A stretch of DNA of 44,168 nt from positions 1 through 44,168 of the forward strand of contig CAMZZN010000019.1 of NCBI GenBank assembly GCA_947345935.1, given 5' to 3'. Source of the DNA: an uncultured Ruminococcus sp. GTDB lineage: Bacteria; Bacillota; Clostridia; Oscillospirales; Ruminococcaceae. The notes beneath the pieces were generated by a model, which was not told where the DNA came from, did no database searches, and saw nothing but the letters and a program-made list of their open reading frames with translations. Positions within the stretch are counted from its first letter, which is position 1. Each line of letters opens with the position of its first letter. This document shows, piece after piece, positions 33,519 through 41,326 of the stretch. Position numbers and translations under genes: made by a program.

Positions 33519-34382
33519 CTATTGATTTTTCTTAGCAGGTTTCATTTCGACGAGCTTCCCCGTCAGTATCGTTCTTGCATTTTCAAATTCGTATGAACAG
33601 GTAGACAGCGAAATAAGGCGGTCATTCTCCGAAAAATAGGTATTTTCAGTCACAACAGAAATATCTGACAGATGCGATATCCACTCGTCAACAGGCGCTG
33701 ACCCGTCATAAATTGCATCGTTCATATCCGCTTTTGAACAAGAGAAAAAATCTATTCTGTAGACCGTTTCGGAAGTTGCAAGCCAGCCGTATTTGTGACT
33801 GTCAAAGTACGAAATATCGGCAAATTTCAGCAATCCTGCGAACATCGAGCCGTTCCGCATATTGTGTCCGTAAACGATATTTATTGGATTCATAAGCCTA
33901 TTTTCGCAGCAGTAATCGAGGAAGATCGACCCCGATTTTAAGCTGCTGCCGTCGTAGGAATGATGCAAATAAAAATCATTATCGCAGCCCTGCATGATCG
34001 GATAATTTATCGCAGTATCTGGGATATACAGCCAACCGACCGCATCGGGATGTGCGCGGTTCATCGTCTGAGCCGAATCAATAAGGCTTTGACGAACATC
34101 GTCCGGGATAGTATCAGAAACCGCAGTATTCTGCGGAATTTCGGCTGTTGTAACTGCTTGTGTACTATTAATTTTTGTCGTATTTTTTGTTGTAGTTTCC
34201 GCAATTAAATCGCTTGTAATTTCGTCAAGCGTATCCTGCGAAACAGTTATCGGTCTGAACGGCTCAAGGTCGTTTTCGGCGATTTCCTGCGCTATATCGT
34301 CCTTAAAATAGAGAAATGCGCCTCCTAAAAGGAGGGCGGCTGAGACAGCCGCCATGATTCCTATTTTCATTTTTTTAGTCAT
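33519..34382 (-). CDS. srtB: Class B sortase
   Basis: A 287-residue sortase. Start MTKKMKIGIMAAVSAALLLGGAFLYF at 34382, overlapping the surface protein stop by 8 bases. An N-terminal membrane anchor is followed by a Thr-rich linker and the sortase fold: GWLYIPDTAINYPIMQGCDNDFYLHHSYDG, catalytic His in NIVYGHNM, catalytic Cys in LISLSTCSYEFENART with the downstream Arg. The YLHHSYDG and TCSYEF patterns are class B. Its substrate is most likely the adjacent surface protein, whose sorting motif is SPPTGD. Confidence 0.9.
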   Translation of the reverse strand: MTKKMKIGIMAAVSAALLLGGAFLYFKDDIAQEIAENDLEPFRPITVSQDTLDEITSDLIAETTTKNTTKINSTQAVTTAEIPQNTAVSDTIPDDVRQSLIDSAQTMNRAHPDAVGWLYIPDTAINYPIMQGCDNDFYLHHSYDGSSLKSGSIFLDYCCENRLMNPINIVYGHNMRNGSMFAGLLKFADISYFDSHKYGWLATSETVYRIDFFSCSKADMNDAIYDGSAPVDEWISHLSDISVVTENTYFSENDRLISLSTCSYEFENARTILTGKLVEMKPAKKNQ

Positions 34383-37300
34383 TTTTTTCGTTCCTTTCAA
34401 TAAAATCGGGGCAGAGTTCAGCGTATTTTCGTTCGATCTCCGCTGCCTCATTTTCCTTTTTTCTGCGAATAATTGAGGCAACGATCAGACCGCCGAGACC
34501 CATTATAACCATAAAAATTGCAACAGGACTTCTGCCCCTATCGCCTGTAGGAGGAGACGACGGAGTCCACGGCGTATTGGGAGTTTCGGGAGTTTTCTCC
34601 GGGATTTTCACAGCTTCGTCAACCATAACGATAAGGGGATTACCGTCCTCGGAAATCGCCGTAGTTTCGACATTTTTTAGAACAACAGAGCCGTCTGAAA
34701 ATACTTCAAATTCAATGTCGGTAGCGATAACATAACCGTCAGGAGCTGCAACTTCTTTCAGCACATATTTGCCCGTAGAAAGTCCCGATATTACGTGATT
34801 TTTACCGTCTGAAGTCCACTTATCAACAGTTTCACCGTCACTGTTGATAAGTTCTATTTCTGCGCCGATAAGTTCATTTCCATGAACGTCACGCTTGCTG
34901 ATCTCAACGGTAACAGGCTTATTTTCTGCCGATATTTCGATAATTTCGCCGTCCTCAGAAATTATCACGGGATAGCTTTCGCTGCTCAAAATATATCCGT
35001 CGGGAGCTGTGATCTCACGGACAATATACTCGCCGTAAGGCACTTCCGTAAACTCAAATTTTCCCTGTTTATCGGACTTTGCAGTCATGATCGCATTGTC
35101 TGTCGTAAACTCTGTACAGTCGGTATTAAAAAGTCCGAACAGTGCATTTTCAAGCGGCTCATCGGACTCATTTACCTTGATTCCTTTGACCGTTCCACGC
35201 TTGAGCAGATTCTTAAACTGTCCGCAGTTCACGGACACTGTAGCCATATCCTGACCCATATACTCAAAATTCACAAGGTACTTTTCGCCGTTCAGAATGT
35301 AATGCTCATCGGTTGCGATCTCCTGCACATAATATCTCGCAAATGGCAGTTTTTCGGCAATCACAGCTTTCATATCCTCGCCCAGTGAAACGTCTGCGAT
35401 CAATCCGTTTTCGGGAATCTCAGTACCGTCTGCGGCGATAATTTTCTCATCCGCAAACAGTCCGAAGCGAACATTTTTGTACTCGTTATTTTCACCGATG
35501 CCGAACAAATCGTCATGCTCCATAAACTTTTCAAGGCTTATCTCAACGCCCTGATAATCGTTTTTAAAAGCACAATTTACTGCATCTGTAACTGCGATCT
35601 CCTGACCTGCATAAGTCAGCTCAACTGCCTGTATTTCGGGATTTTTTACATATCCGAAAGGCGCTGTGATCTCAATAATTTCATACTTTCCGAGGTAAAG
35701 CGGATCAGTCTCCGCATAGCCGTTTTCATCGGTCACAAGCTCCGCAACAACGTCGTCTGCATTGGCACGAACCGTGCCGTCGGCTGTCACGATATCTTCG
35801 CTTGCGATCACCTGAAACATGGCGTTTTCAAGCCCTTTTTCCTCAAAAACGGGAGTATATTTTTCTTCATTTTTGCTTACAGAATTAAAGATTTCGCCCG
35901 TTTTTTGCACAGAAATTCTTCCTTTCTGAGCAGTATCCGACTTGGTAACTCTGACGATATTCACAGCATTTTCTTCCTCGGAATTTGCCGCAGTCACGCT
36001 GAATGAAACAGGCGTTTTGTCCAGTATATAGCCGAAAGGAGCTTGTACCTCAACAAGCGTATAATCGCCGTAAGGGAGCGTTTCGGGAGTTATCAGGAAT
36101 CCCTCGGAATTGGTGTAGAACGTGTCCACACCCATGTTTACAAGGTTATTATCAGCGTCAAAAATCTGAAATCCAGCACCCTCATAAGCGATAGTTTTTC
36201 CCGATTCTGCGTCGATTTTCGTTACATGGATATATGACTTAAACGGCGCATCGTTGAGGATATATTCGTAAGTTTTTTCGTTTTCTGCAATGAAAACATC
36301 GAAGTCGGGGACAAATTCAGCATCGTTGACTGTCTTTGTCTGACGGACAGTATACACGCCGTAGGGCATTAATTTTGAATCGGCAAAACCGTTTTCATCG
36401 GTAATGAGATAGTCCTTTTCATCGTCTTTTGCAGCATCATAGCTGCCTGCCGACTTGAGGAAAATTTCAAATTCCGCACCTGACTCAAAGTTTTCAACAA
36501 CATTTTCGTCATCGTCGGAATGTTTGATTATGCTGATCTTTCCCTTTATTACGTCCTCTGTAACGTCGAGAGAGATTGGATTTGTTTCGATCTTATAATT
36601 TTTTGGCTCTGTACCGAGAGTATAAATTTCATCGTTGAGCTGATAGCCCTGCGAGGGAGTAAGCTCCTGAAGCGTATAATTTCCGCAGACAAACTCGTCA
36701 GTTATGAAGTGACCGTTTTCATCGGTGGTGTAGGTTGCCACACGCTCGTCACCGCAATATAGTCCATAAACTGCTCCTGCGAGAGTAGCGTCGCCCTGAG
36801 CCGATACGTTTTCGGAATCCTTTTTTGTAACCTCCGCTGTGAATTTTTTCAGCTTGTTTTCAAAGGTGACATCAACTGTTGCATCAGCGGTGAGAGTTGT
36901 TTTCTGATCGGCAGGAATGACATATCTTATCGGAACATCGTTCTCACTTATCGTATACACAACAGGTTTATTGTTGCTGTCAAACACAGGAATATCGGCA
37001 AGAATTGCTGTTCCGTCATTTATTGTAGTCAGCGTATATGTCTGACCGCCGCCTGAAATTGTGAATTTTCTGTCGCCATTCTGACCGTCCTCAGACTGTT
37101 TGTTGATCTTAATGCTGCCCTTTTTCAGCTTGTTTTCAAAGTTCACAGCGACCGTCAGATCTGCATTTCCGCCTGTCAGCGTGACGTTCTGAGCCTTTGG
37201 TATCTCGTATCTTTCCTCAGTATTGACCTCCGCAATATTGTACGAAATCGCGCCCTTACTGCCGAAATCATAAACGTGCAGACCGTCAAAAACAGCAACG

Positions 37301-38499
37301 CCTTTCTCGTTAGTTTTTGCGGATTTTGAATGCTGCTTACCGCCGTCTGTCCATGTGATTTTAAACTCGCGGTCGCCAACAATGCCGTCCTCGGCAGTCT
37401 TGTTGATCGTTATTTTTCCGCTTGTGATATTTTCTTTTACGTTGACATTGGAGTTGGCTTTCAGAGCCACAACGTCGGAAGAAAGATCGTAACCCGTAGG
37501 TGAGGAAATTTCCTTGACGTAATACTGCTTGTCGGGCAGCGTAATCGAGCCTGTTCCGTCCTTGCCGATCGTGATCTCGCCGACCTTATTTTTGCATTCC
37601 TTATCGGTGTAAACTCCGTACACCGCCTTAGTGTTGTCGATAGGACTTATACCGCTGATTTTTACCGAATTATCGGTACTCAGCACCTTTGTGATCGTAA
37701 ATTTCACGTCCGATTTTGTGATGCGAAAAGCGGACATATTCATCGCAGTAGCTTTTTTGCCGTCAGTGCGGTTGTTGATAACGCAGCCCTGCGAGCCGTT
37801 GGATTCGATTCGCCAATGAGTACCGCCGTCGCCTGTACCGTCACCAACAGTATTGATGTTGATGTAGCTCTCGTTTACGCCGATATTTCGCAAATAGCTG
37901 ACCACTTCGTCCCTGTTATTAAACTCGCCCATATATATCCAAGAGTGATCTTCTCCTGCAAGATTATCAGCTATAACTACAGAACCGGGCGTGATAGTCG
38001 AGCCGTCGGCGCACTCCCAGTAAGGATGCTCCGTGGACTTCACATTTTTCTTCTCAACGTCGATTTTTGACGTAATACCTCCATATGAGATCGTGCAGTC
38101 GCCGTTCACCGACAGCCAATGGGGAGTGTCCACGGGAACGGGATTATTCCACGAAAAACCGCTTGTTTTGTAGCCGAGATGCGTCAGCGTGTAATAGATC
38201 AGCCCCGAACAGTCCACACCCTGATTACGCACATAATCAAGGGAAAGGGGACTGTAGCTGCCCTGATAGTAGATGCCCGTGTAACCCTTGAATCCCCAGC
38301 CGTAGGGCGAGCCGAGGAGCGTCGCCGCCTGTGCTATCACCTCATCAGCAGAGGGAAACGCCGAATTTTCGGTAGTTATCGTACTTGCAGCCTTGGTCTG
38401 CACGGACGTTCCCATGCTTGTTCCGAGCATGGAAAAAGCGCAAAGTCCTGCCATGAACCCTGCGCCCAGTTTCTTTATTTTCTTTTTTAAATTGATCAT
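34375..38499 (-). CDS. Giant surface protein: NlpC/P60-like domain plus SpaA/Cna-B repeats, PPTG anchor
   Basis: A 1374-residue sortase substrate. Signal peptide 1-38 (cleavage near TKA-AS). NlpC/P60-like domain about 45-235: GSPYGWGF, GVDCSGLIYYTLTHLGY (Cys97), DHSWIYMG (His185) and THWRIES (His228). Then about ten SpaA/Cna-B-like beta domains up to about 1290, each with patterns such as YEIIEITAPFGY and YTLVEVQAPFGY and a Lys near the start (KITINKTAEDG, SINKQSEDG), consistent with isopeptide bonds. The C-terminus has SPPTGD, a membrane helix (VAIFMVIMGLGGLIVASII) and a charged tail. It may act as an ICE-encoded adhesin that helps mating while its N-terminus trims peptidoglycan. Confidence 0.88.
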   Translation of the reverse strand: MINLKKKIKKLGAGFMAGLCAFSMLGTSMGTSVQTKAASTITTENSAFPSADEVIAQAATLLGSPYGWGFKGYTGIYYQGSYSPLSLDYVRNQGVDCSGLIYYTLTHLGYKTSGFSWNNPVPVDTPHWLSVNGDCTISYGGITSKIDVEKKNVKSTEHPYWECADGSTITPGSVVIADNLAGEDHSWIYMGEFNNRDEVVSYLRNIGVNESYININTVGDGTGDGGTHWRIESNGSQGCVINNRTDGKKATAMNMSAFRITKSDVKFTITKVLSTDNSVKISGISPIDNTKAVYGVYTDKECKNKVGEITIGKDGTGSITLPDKQYYVKEISSPTGYDLSSDVVALKANSNVNVKENITSGKITINKTAEDGIVGDREFKITWTDGGKQHSKSAKTNEKGVAVFDGLHVYDFGSKGAISYNIAEVNTEERYEIPKAQNVTLTGGNADLTVAVNFENKLKKGSIKINKQSEDGQNGDRKFTISGGGQTYTLTTINDGTAILADIPVFDSNNKPVVYTISENDVPIRYVIPADQKTTLTADATVDVTFENKLKKFTAEVTKKDSENVSAQGDATLAGAVYGLYCGDERVATYTTDENGHFITDEFVCGNYTLQELTPSQGYQLNDEIYTLGTEPKNYKIETNPISLDVTEDVIKGKISIIKHSDDDENVVENFESGAEFEIFLKSAGSYDAAKDDEKDYLITDENGFADSKLMPYGVYTVRQTKTVNDAEFVPDFDVFIAENEKTYEYILNDAPFKSYIHVTKIDAESGKTIAYEGAGFQIFDADNNLVNMGVDTFYTNSEGFLITPETLPYGDYTLVEVQAPFGYILDKTPVSFSVTAANSEEENAVNIVRVTKSDTAQKGRISVQKTGEIFNSVSKNEEKYTPVFEEKGLENAMFQVIASEDIVTADGTVRANADDVVAELVTDENGYAETDPLYLGKYEIIEITAPFGYVKNPEIQAVELTYAGQEIAVTDAVNCAFKNDYQGVEISLEKFMEHDDLFGIGENNEYKNVRFGLFADEKIIAADGTEIPENGLIADVSLGEDMKAVIAEKLPFARYYVQEIATDEHYILNGEKYLVNFEYMGQDMATVSVNCGQFKNLLKRGTVKGIKVNESDEPLENALFGLFNTDCTEFTTDNAIMTAKSDKQGKFEFTEVPYGEYIVREITAPDGYILSSESYPVIISEDGEIIEISAENKPVTVEISKRDVHGNELIGAEIELINSDGETVDKWTSDGKNHVISGLSTGKYVLKEVAAPDGYVIATDIEFEVFSDGSVVLKNVETTAISEDGNPLIVMVDEAVKIPEKTPETPNTPWTPSSPPTGDRGRSPVAIFMVIMGLGGLIVASIIRRKKENEAAEIERKYAELCPDFIERNEKND

Positions 38500-38520
38500 T
38501 TTTTCTTCCTTTCAATGCAA

Positions 38521-38546
38521 AAAATCCCCGAATAATCGGGGATTTT
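38521..38546 (-). terminator. Strong hairpin terminator between lipoprotein and surface protein genes
   Basis: An 11-bp perfect stem (AAAATCCCCGA / TCGGGGATTTT, loop ATAA) followed by T on the minus strand. Only about 21 bases separate it from the surface protein start, so there is no room for a new promoter after it. It may be leaky and set the ratio of the two proteins. Confidence 0.8.
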
Positions 38547-38554
38547 CACAAATA

Positions 38555-39388
38555 TTAATTTAATTCTTCATAGCTGAAATTGCTCAGCATATCGCCGTCA
38601 GCGATGTGATTACCGTCGATGTCCACCACCTCCGTGAAGCCGTAATTGTAGTCGAGAAAATAACCGCCCTGAGCGTCCAGAATGTACCATATATCGCCGA
38701 TTTTTACCGTGTTGGCAGCGTGACCGTACATCCCTGCGTTGGTCCACACGATGTAACACGGCAGCCCGACTTCCTGACACATTTCATAAGTCCGGCAGGC
38801 GTAATTTATGCAAGTTCCGCTGCCGTTCTCATGCATGAAATTGTATATTTCCAATGCCTTTTCATAGTCGGTTTTCAGCGATATATCGGTAGTTTCCGCC
38901 GCTGCTGCGGAATCCTCAGACCTTTTTTCTTCTGCAATTTCACTAACCGTGACGGTTGTCTGCGATTCCGCTGTTTCCGGCGATATTTCGGGGATTTCTG
39001 TCGTTGTAACGGAATCGTCAGACCTTTTTTCTTGTGCATCCTCACTAACCGTGACAGTTGTCTGCAATTCCGCTATATGGGGCGGTGTTTCGGGGATTTC
39101 TGTCGTTGTTACGGAATCGTCAGACCTTTTTTCTTCTGCATTCTCACTAACCGTGACGGTTGTCTGTGATTCCGTTGTTTTTGGCGATATTTCGGGGATT
39201 TCTGCCGTTGTAACAGTCGGGGAGCTCATATCCGAACAGGTTGTTGTGACTTCGCATGATATTTCCCCGATACTATTTTCTGTGGTAGTTTCCAATGTCC
39301 ACAAAGCCGAATTTTCGGCTGTTTTACGCTGTTCTCCGCAGCTCGTAAGCAGCGTCAGCAGTATCAGAATGGCGGTGATCTCTTTCAT
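38555..39388 (-). CDS. Transglutaminase-like lipoprotein with 34-residue tandem repeats
   Basis: A 277-residue lipoprotein. Start MKEITAILILLTLLTSCGE (ATG 39388, AAAGGAG upstream); LTSC is a lipobox. A Thr/Ser/Glu-rich stalk contains three near-identical 34-residue repeats (TTTEIPE, then QTTVTVSE, then EKRSDDSV; nucleotides about 38904-39209, period 102 bp). The C-terminal ~110 residues are a transglutaminase-like papain fold: Cys in GTCINYACRTYEMCQ, His in YGHAANTVKIGD and Asp in WYILDAQ. It lies directly upstream of the surface protein gene and could act on the cell wall or on surface proteins. Confidence 0.82.
   Translation of the reverse strand: MKEITAILILLTLLTSCGEQRKTAENSALWTLETTTENSIGEISCEVTTTCSDMSSPTVTTAEIPEISPKTTESQTTVTVSENAEEKRSDDSVTTTEIPETPPHIAELQTTVTVSEDAQEKRSDDSVTTTEIPEISPETAESQTTVTVSEIAEEKRSEDSAAAAETTDISLKTDYEKALEIYNFMHENGSGTCINYACRTYEMCQEVGLPCYIVWTNAGMYGHAANTVKIGDIWYILDAQGGYFLDYNYGFTEVVDIDGNHIADGDMLSNFSYEELN
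38904..39209 (-). repeat. Three tandem 102-bp repeats in the lipoprotein stalk
   Basis: TTTCGGGGATTTCTG recurs at about 38986, 39088 and 39190 on the plus strand, an exact 102-bp period (34 codons, frame preserved). Copy number changes would alter stalk length without a frameshift. Confidence 0.85.
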
Positions 39389-39501
39389 TGGATAAGCTCC
39401 TTTCGTTTTTTCTTCAGCATACCACAAAGGAGAGCCAAAGTCCAGACCTTTCCCGAAAAATCGACCTTTCCGACACTTTACACAGCGTTTTTTATTGCAT
39501 C

Positions 39502-39753
39502 TTACATATCAAGATTCTCCGAACACTCGTCCTGCACGGGACATTCGTCGCAATTATCATATTCACGGCAGAATTTATCGAATTTGTTACCCTCATCGAC
39601 TTCCGCTGACGGAAACATAGCGATCTCAAATTTTCCCGATTCTACGCTGATTGCGACATCGACCTCTGCACCGTTCTCAAGGAAAACACCCGGGATCTCG
39701 ATGCAGCCGTCGTCGTTAACAAAGCCTTTTGTGTAAACAGTATTTTTCTTCAT
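39502..39753 (-). CDS. Small Cys-rich hypothetical ICE protein
   Basis: An 83-residue protein. The N-terminal half (YTKGFVNDDGCIEIPGVFLENGAEVDVAIS) resembles an AbrB/SpoVT-like beta fold. The C-terminus FCREYDNCDECPVQDECSE has four closely spaced Cys, possibly a metal site. It overlaps the methyltransferase stop by 4 bases (ATGA), with ACAGGAGG as ribosome site. Function unknown. Confidence 0.55.
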   Translation of the reverse strand: MKKNTVYTKGFVNDDGCIEIPGVFLENGAEVDVAISVESGKFEIAMFPSAEVDEGNKFDKFCREYDNCDECPVQDECSENLDM

Positions 39754-40592
39754 GTTATACCTCCTGTATATTCATCTTCAATAAACGACAGTTGATGACA
39801 CATATTCTTCCGCTCGTTCGTATCGTAATTGCTGATAAACAGCTCGTCGTAGGTCGCGCCTTTTTGGTAACGCTGCCTGAGATTATCCACACGGCTCACG
39901 CTTTCAATCCGGATACCGTCATGCTCCCACAACTCCCGAATTTCAGGGCAATCGTTGTATGAAACAAGAAATTTTCCCTTTATTCCCACAAGCGTATCAC
40001 GGAGCCTGATGTGATCTTTTTTTGTAAATCCAACGTCCTTGTAATAGCTTTCCGTCGCAAAATAGGGCGGATCGCAGTAGAAAAAACTGACGGGACTATC
40101 GTAATGCCTTATCAGAACTTCAAAGTCCTGATTCTCGATTATTACTTTCTGTAAACGCCGTGATGCCATATCTATCAGCGGAAAATCGCCCCAGATCGAA
40201 TGTGGCTGACTTGCAAAGCTGTCCAGCGCACTGCCGTAGCTGTATCTAATGAGCTGATAGAATTTCGCAGCCCTGTCATAGTCGTGAAACATCGTAAATA
40301 CGCCTTTTTTGTGCAGAAATGCTATCCACCTGAAGTCCTCACGGGAGTTCAGAACGTACCGCAGCTTGTACTTCAATTTCGCAGGATTATCTCGGACGCA
40401 GCGGTACAAATTCACAAGATTGCTGTTGAAATCGTTGAAAACTTCAATCTCATTTTCCGGCGATTTTCTGAACAAAACCCAGCCTGCGCCGCCGAAAACC
40501 TCGATATATTTCTCATAAAATGGAGGCATACGAATAATAACCTCGTCGCGCAGGAGCTTCTTGCCTCCCACCCATGAAAGAAAACTATTCAT
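39750..40592 (-). CDS. D12-class (Dam-like) adenine-N6 DNA methyltransferase
   Basis: A 280-residue methyltransferase. The ATG at 40592 (MNSFLSWVGGKKLLRDEVI) has AAAGGAG upstream; the longer frame to 40661 lacks support. The SAM-binding motif is WVGGKK, then YIEVFGGAGWVLF. The catalytic motif is FFYCDPPYF. KFLVSYNDC is also typical of the D12 class. No restriction enzyme is next to it, so it is a solitary methyltransferase that may protect the ICE from host restriction. Confidence 0.9.
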   Translation of the reverse strand: MNSFLSWVGGKKLLRDEVIIRMPPFYEKYIEVFGGAGWVLFRKSPENEIEVFNDFNSNLVNLYRCVRDNPAKLKYKLRYVLNSREDFRWIAFLHKKGVFTMFHDYDRAAKFYQLIRYSYGSALDSFASQPHSIWGDFPLIDMASRRLQKVIIENQDFEVLIRHYDSPVSFFYCDPPYFATESYYKDVGFTKKDHIRLRDTLVGIKGKFLVSYNDCPEIRELWEHDGIRIESVSRVDNLRQRYQKGATYDELFISNYDTNERKNMCHQLSFIEDEYTGGIT

Positions 40593-40621
40593 AACATCTC
40601 CTTTCCCCATTTTTCGGGAAC

Positions 40622-40667
40622 AAAAAAAGCCGTCTGACGGAATATTTTCTGCTCCCGACAAACGGCT
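40622..40667 (-). terminator. Rho-independent terminator upstream of the methyltransferase gene
   Basis: On the minus strand AGCCGT and ACGGCT, extended by internal CGG / CCG pairing, close a long hairpin followed by seven T. It ends the small-gene operon at 40668. Confidence 0.75.
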
Positions 40668-40862
40668 TCAAACCTTATTTTTTGCCTGAATACAGGCTTT
40701 TATCAATCCTTTCTTCTCGTTGTAATTCTCTGCGTCATTAATAGAACGGCACAGCTCGCGGTACTGCTTGTCGGACAGTACGGACTTCGCTTTTTTCAGC
40801 ATTGTACTCACATCTCCGCTGATGATAACTTTTGATTTTTCAAACCTTTTTCTCGTCTGCAT
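40668..40862 (-). CDS. Small hypothetical protein
   Basis: A 64-residue basic, helical protein (MQTRKRFEKSKVIISGDVSTMLKKAKSVLS). GGAGG precedes the ATG and a terminator follows. Not recognised. Confidence 0.55.
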   Translation of the reverse strand: MQTRKRFEKSKVIISGDVSTMLKKAKSVLSDKQYRELCRSINDAENYNEKKGLIKACIQAKNKV

Positions 40863-40925
40863 AATACCTCCAAAATTCAGGATATTTTCATTCTCATCAC
40901 TCCTAACACATTAAATTTTGCCTAT

Positions 40926-41291
40926 TTATAGCCCTAAATCCATGTTCAGATCTTCGTACTGCTCCTCGATAAATCCGCCGAGATTATTCGGAACATAATC
41001 CGACAGCCATGTGCTGCCAAAATTTTCCCTTGTTTCAAGCCGCCATATTGCCAGCTTTCCGACATCCGGCTGAACATCGCCAAACGGGAACAGCAGACAG
41101 GTGAGACCCCCATTTTTAAAGGTGTACGCCTTATCAAATCGGCTTCCGTTCCGCAATATACCGCTTTCCGTCAGCATATCGTTTATGCCGTCAACCCATT
41201 CCTGCAGATCGCCGCCGCAGCCCTGCAAAACCAGTCCCTCGCTGTCATTCATTTTTCTCAGTTCATGCAGAGAAATATTTTTTATTTCCAT
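40926..41291 (-). CDS. Hypothetical ICE protein
   Basis: A 121-residue protein starting MEIKNISLHELRKMNDSEGLVLQGCGG (ATG 41291, AAGGAG upstream). The ATG shares one base with the antirepressor stop in the spliced exon (TAATG). The open frame further upstream lies in intron 2 and is not real. Acidic C-terminus; family not recognised. Confidence 0.65.
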   Translation of the reverse strand: MEIKNISLHELRKMNDSEGLVLQGCGGDLQEWVDGINDMLTESGILRNGSRFDKAYTFKNGGLTCLLFPFGDVQPDVGKLAIWRLETRENFGSTWLSDYVPNNLGGFIEEQYEDLNMDLGL

Positions 41292-41326
41292 TACTGCATC
41301 CACTCCTTTTTCAATCTGCCAATGAT
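41291..41326 (-). CDS. Antirepressor, exon 2
   Basis: The last 12 codons including the stop (IIGRLKKEWMQ) of the gene at 43836-44168, joined after removal of intron 2. The join GQQY-IIGRLKKEWM matches the usual KilAC antirepressor ending. Confidence 0.8.
   Translation of the reverse strand: MIGRLKKEWMQ

Noticed and set aside
38606..39169. 187-codon plus-strand frame opposite the lipoprotein
   Set aside because: Its Cys/Phe-rich repeats are simply the reverse of the 34-residue tandem repeats; no start signals.
38904..39209. CRISPR-like array
   Set aside because: The repeats are 102 bp, contiguous, without spacers, and in frame in a protein. No other spaced short repeats were seen in the window.
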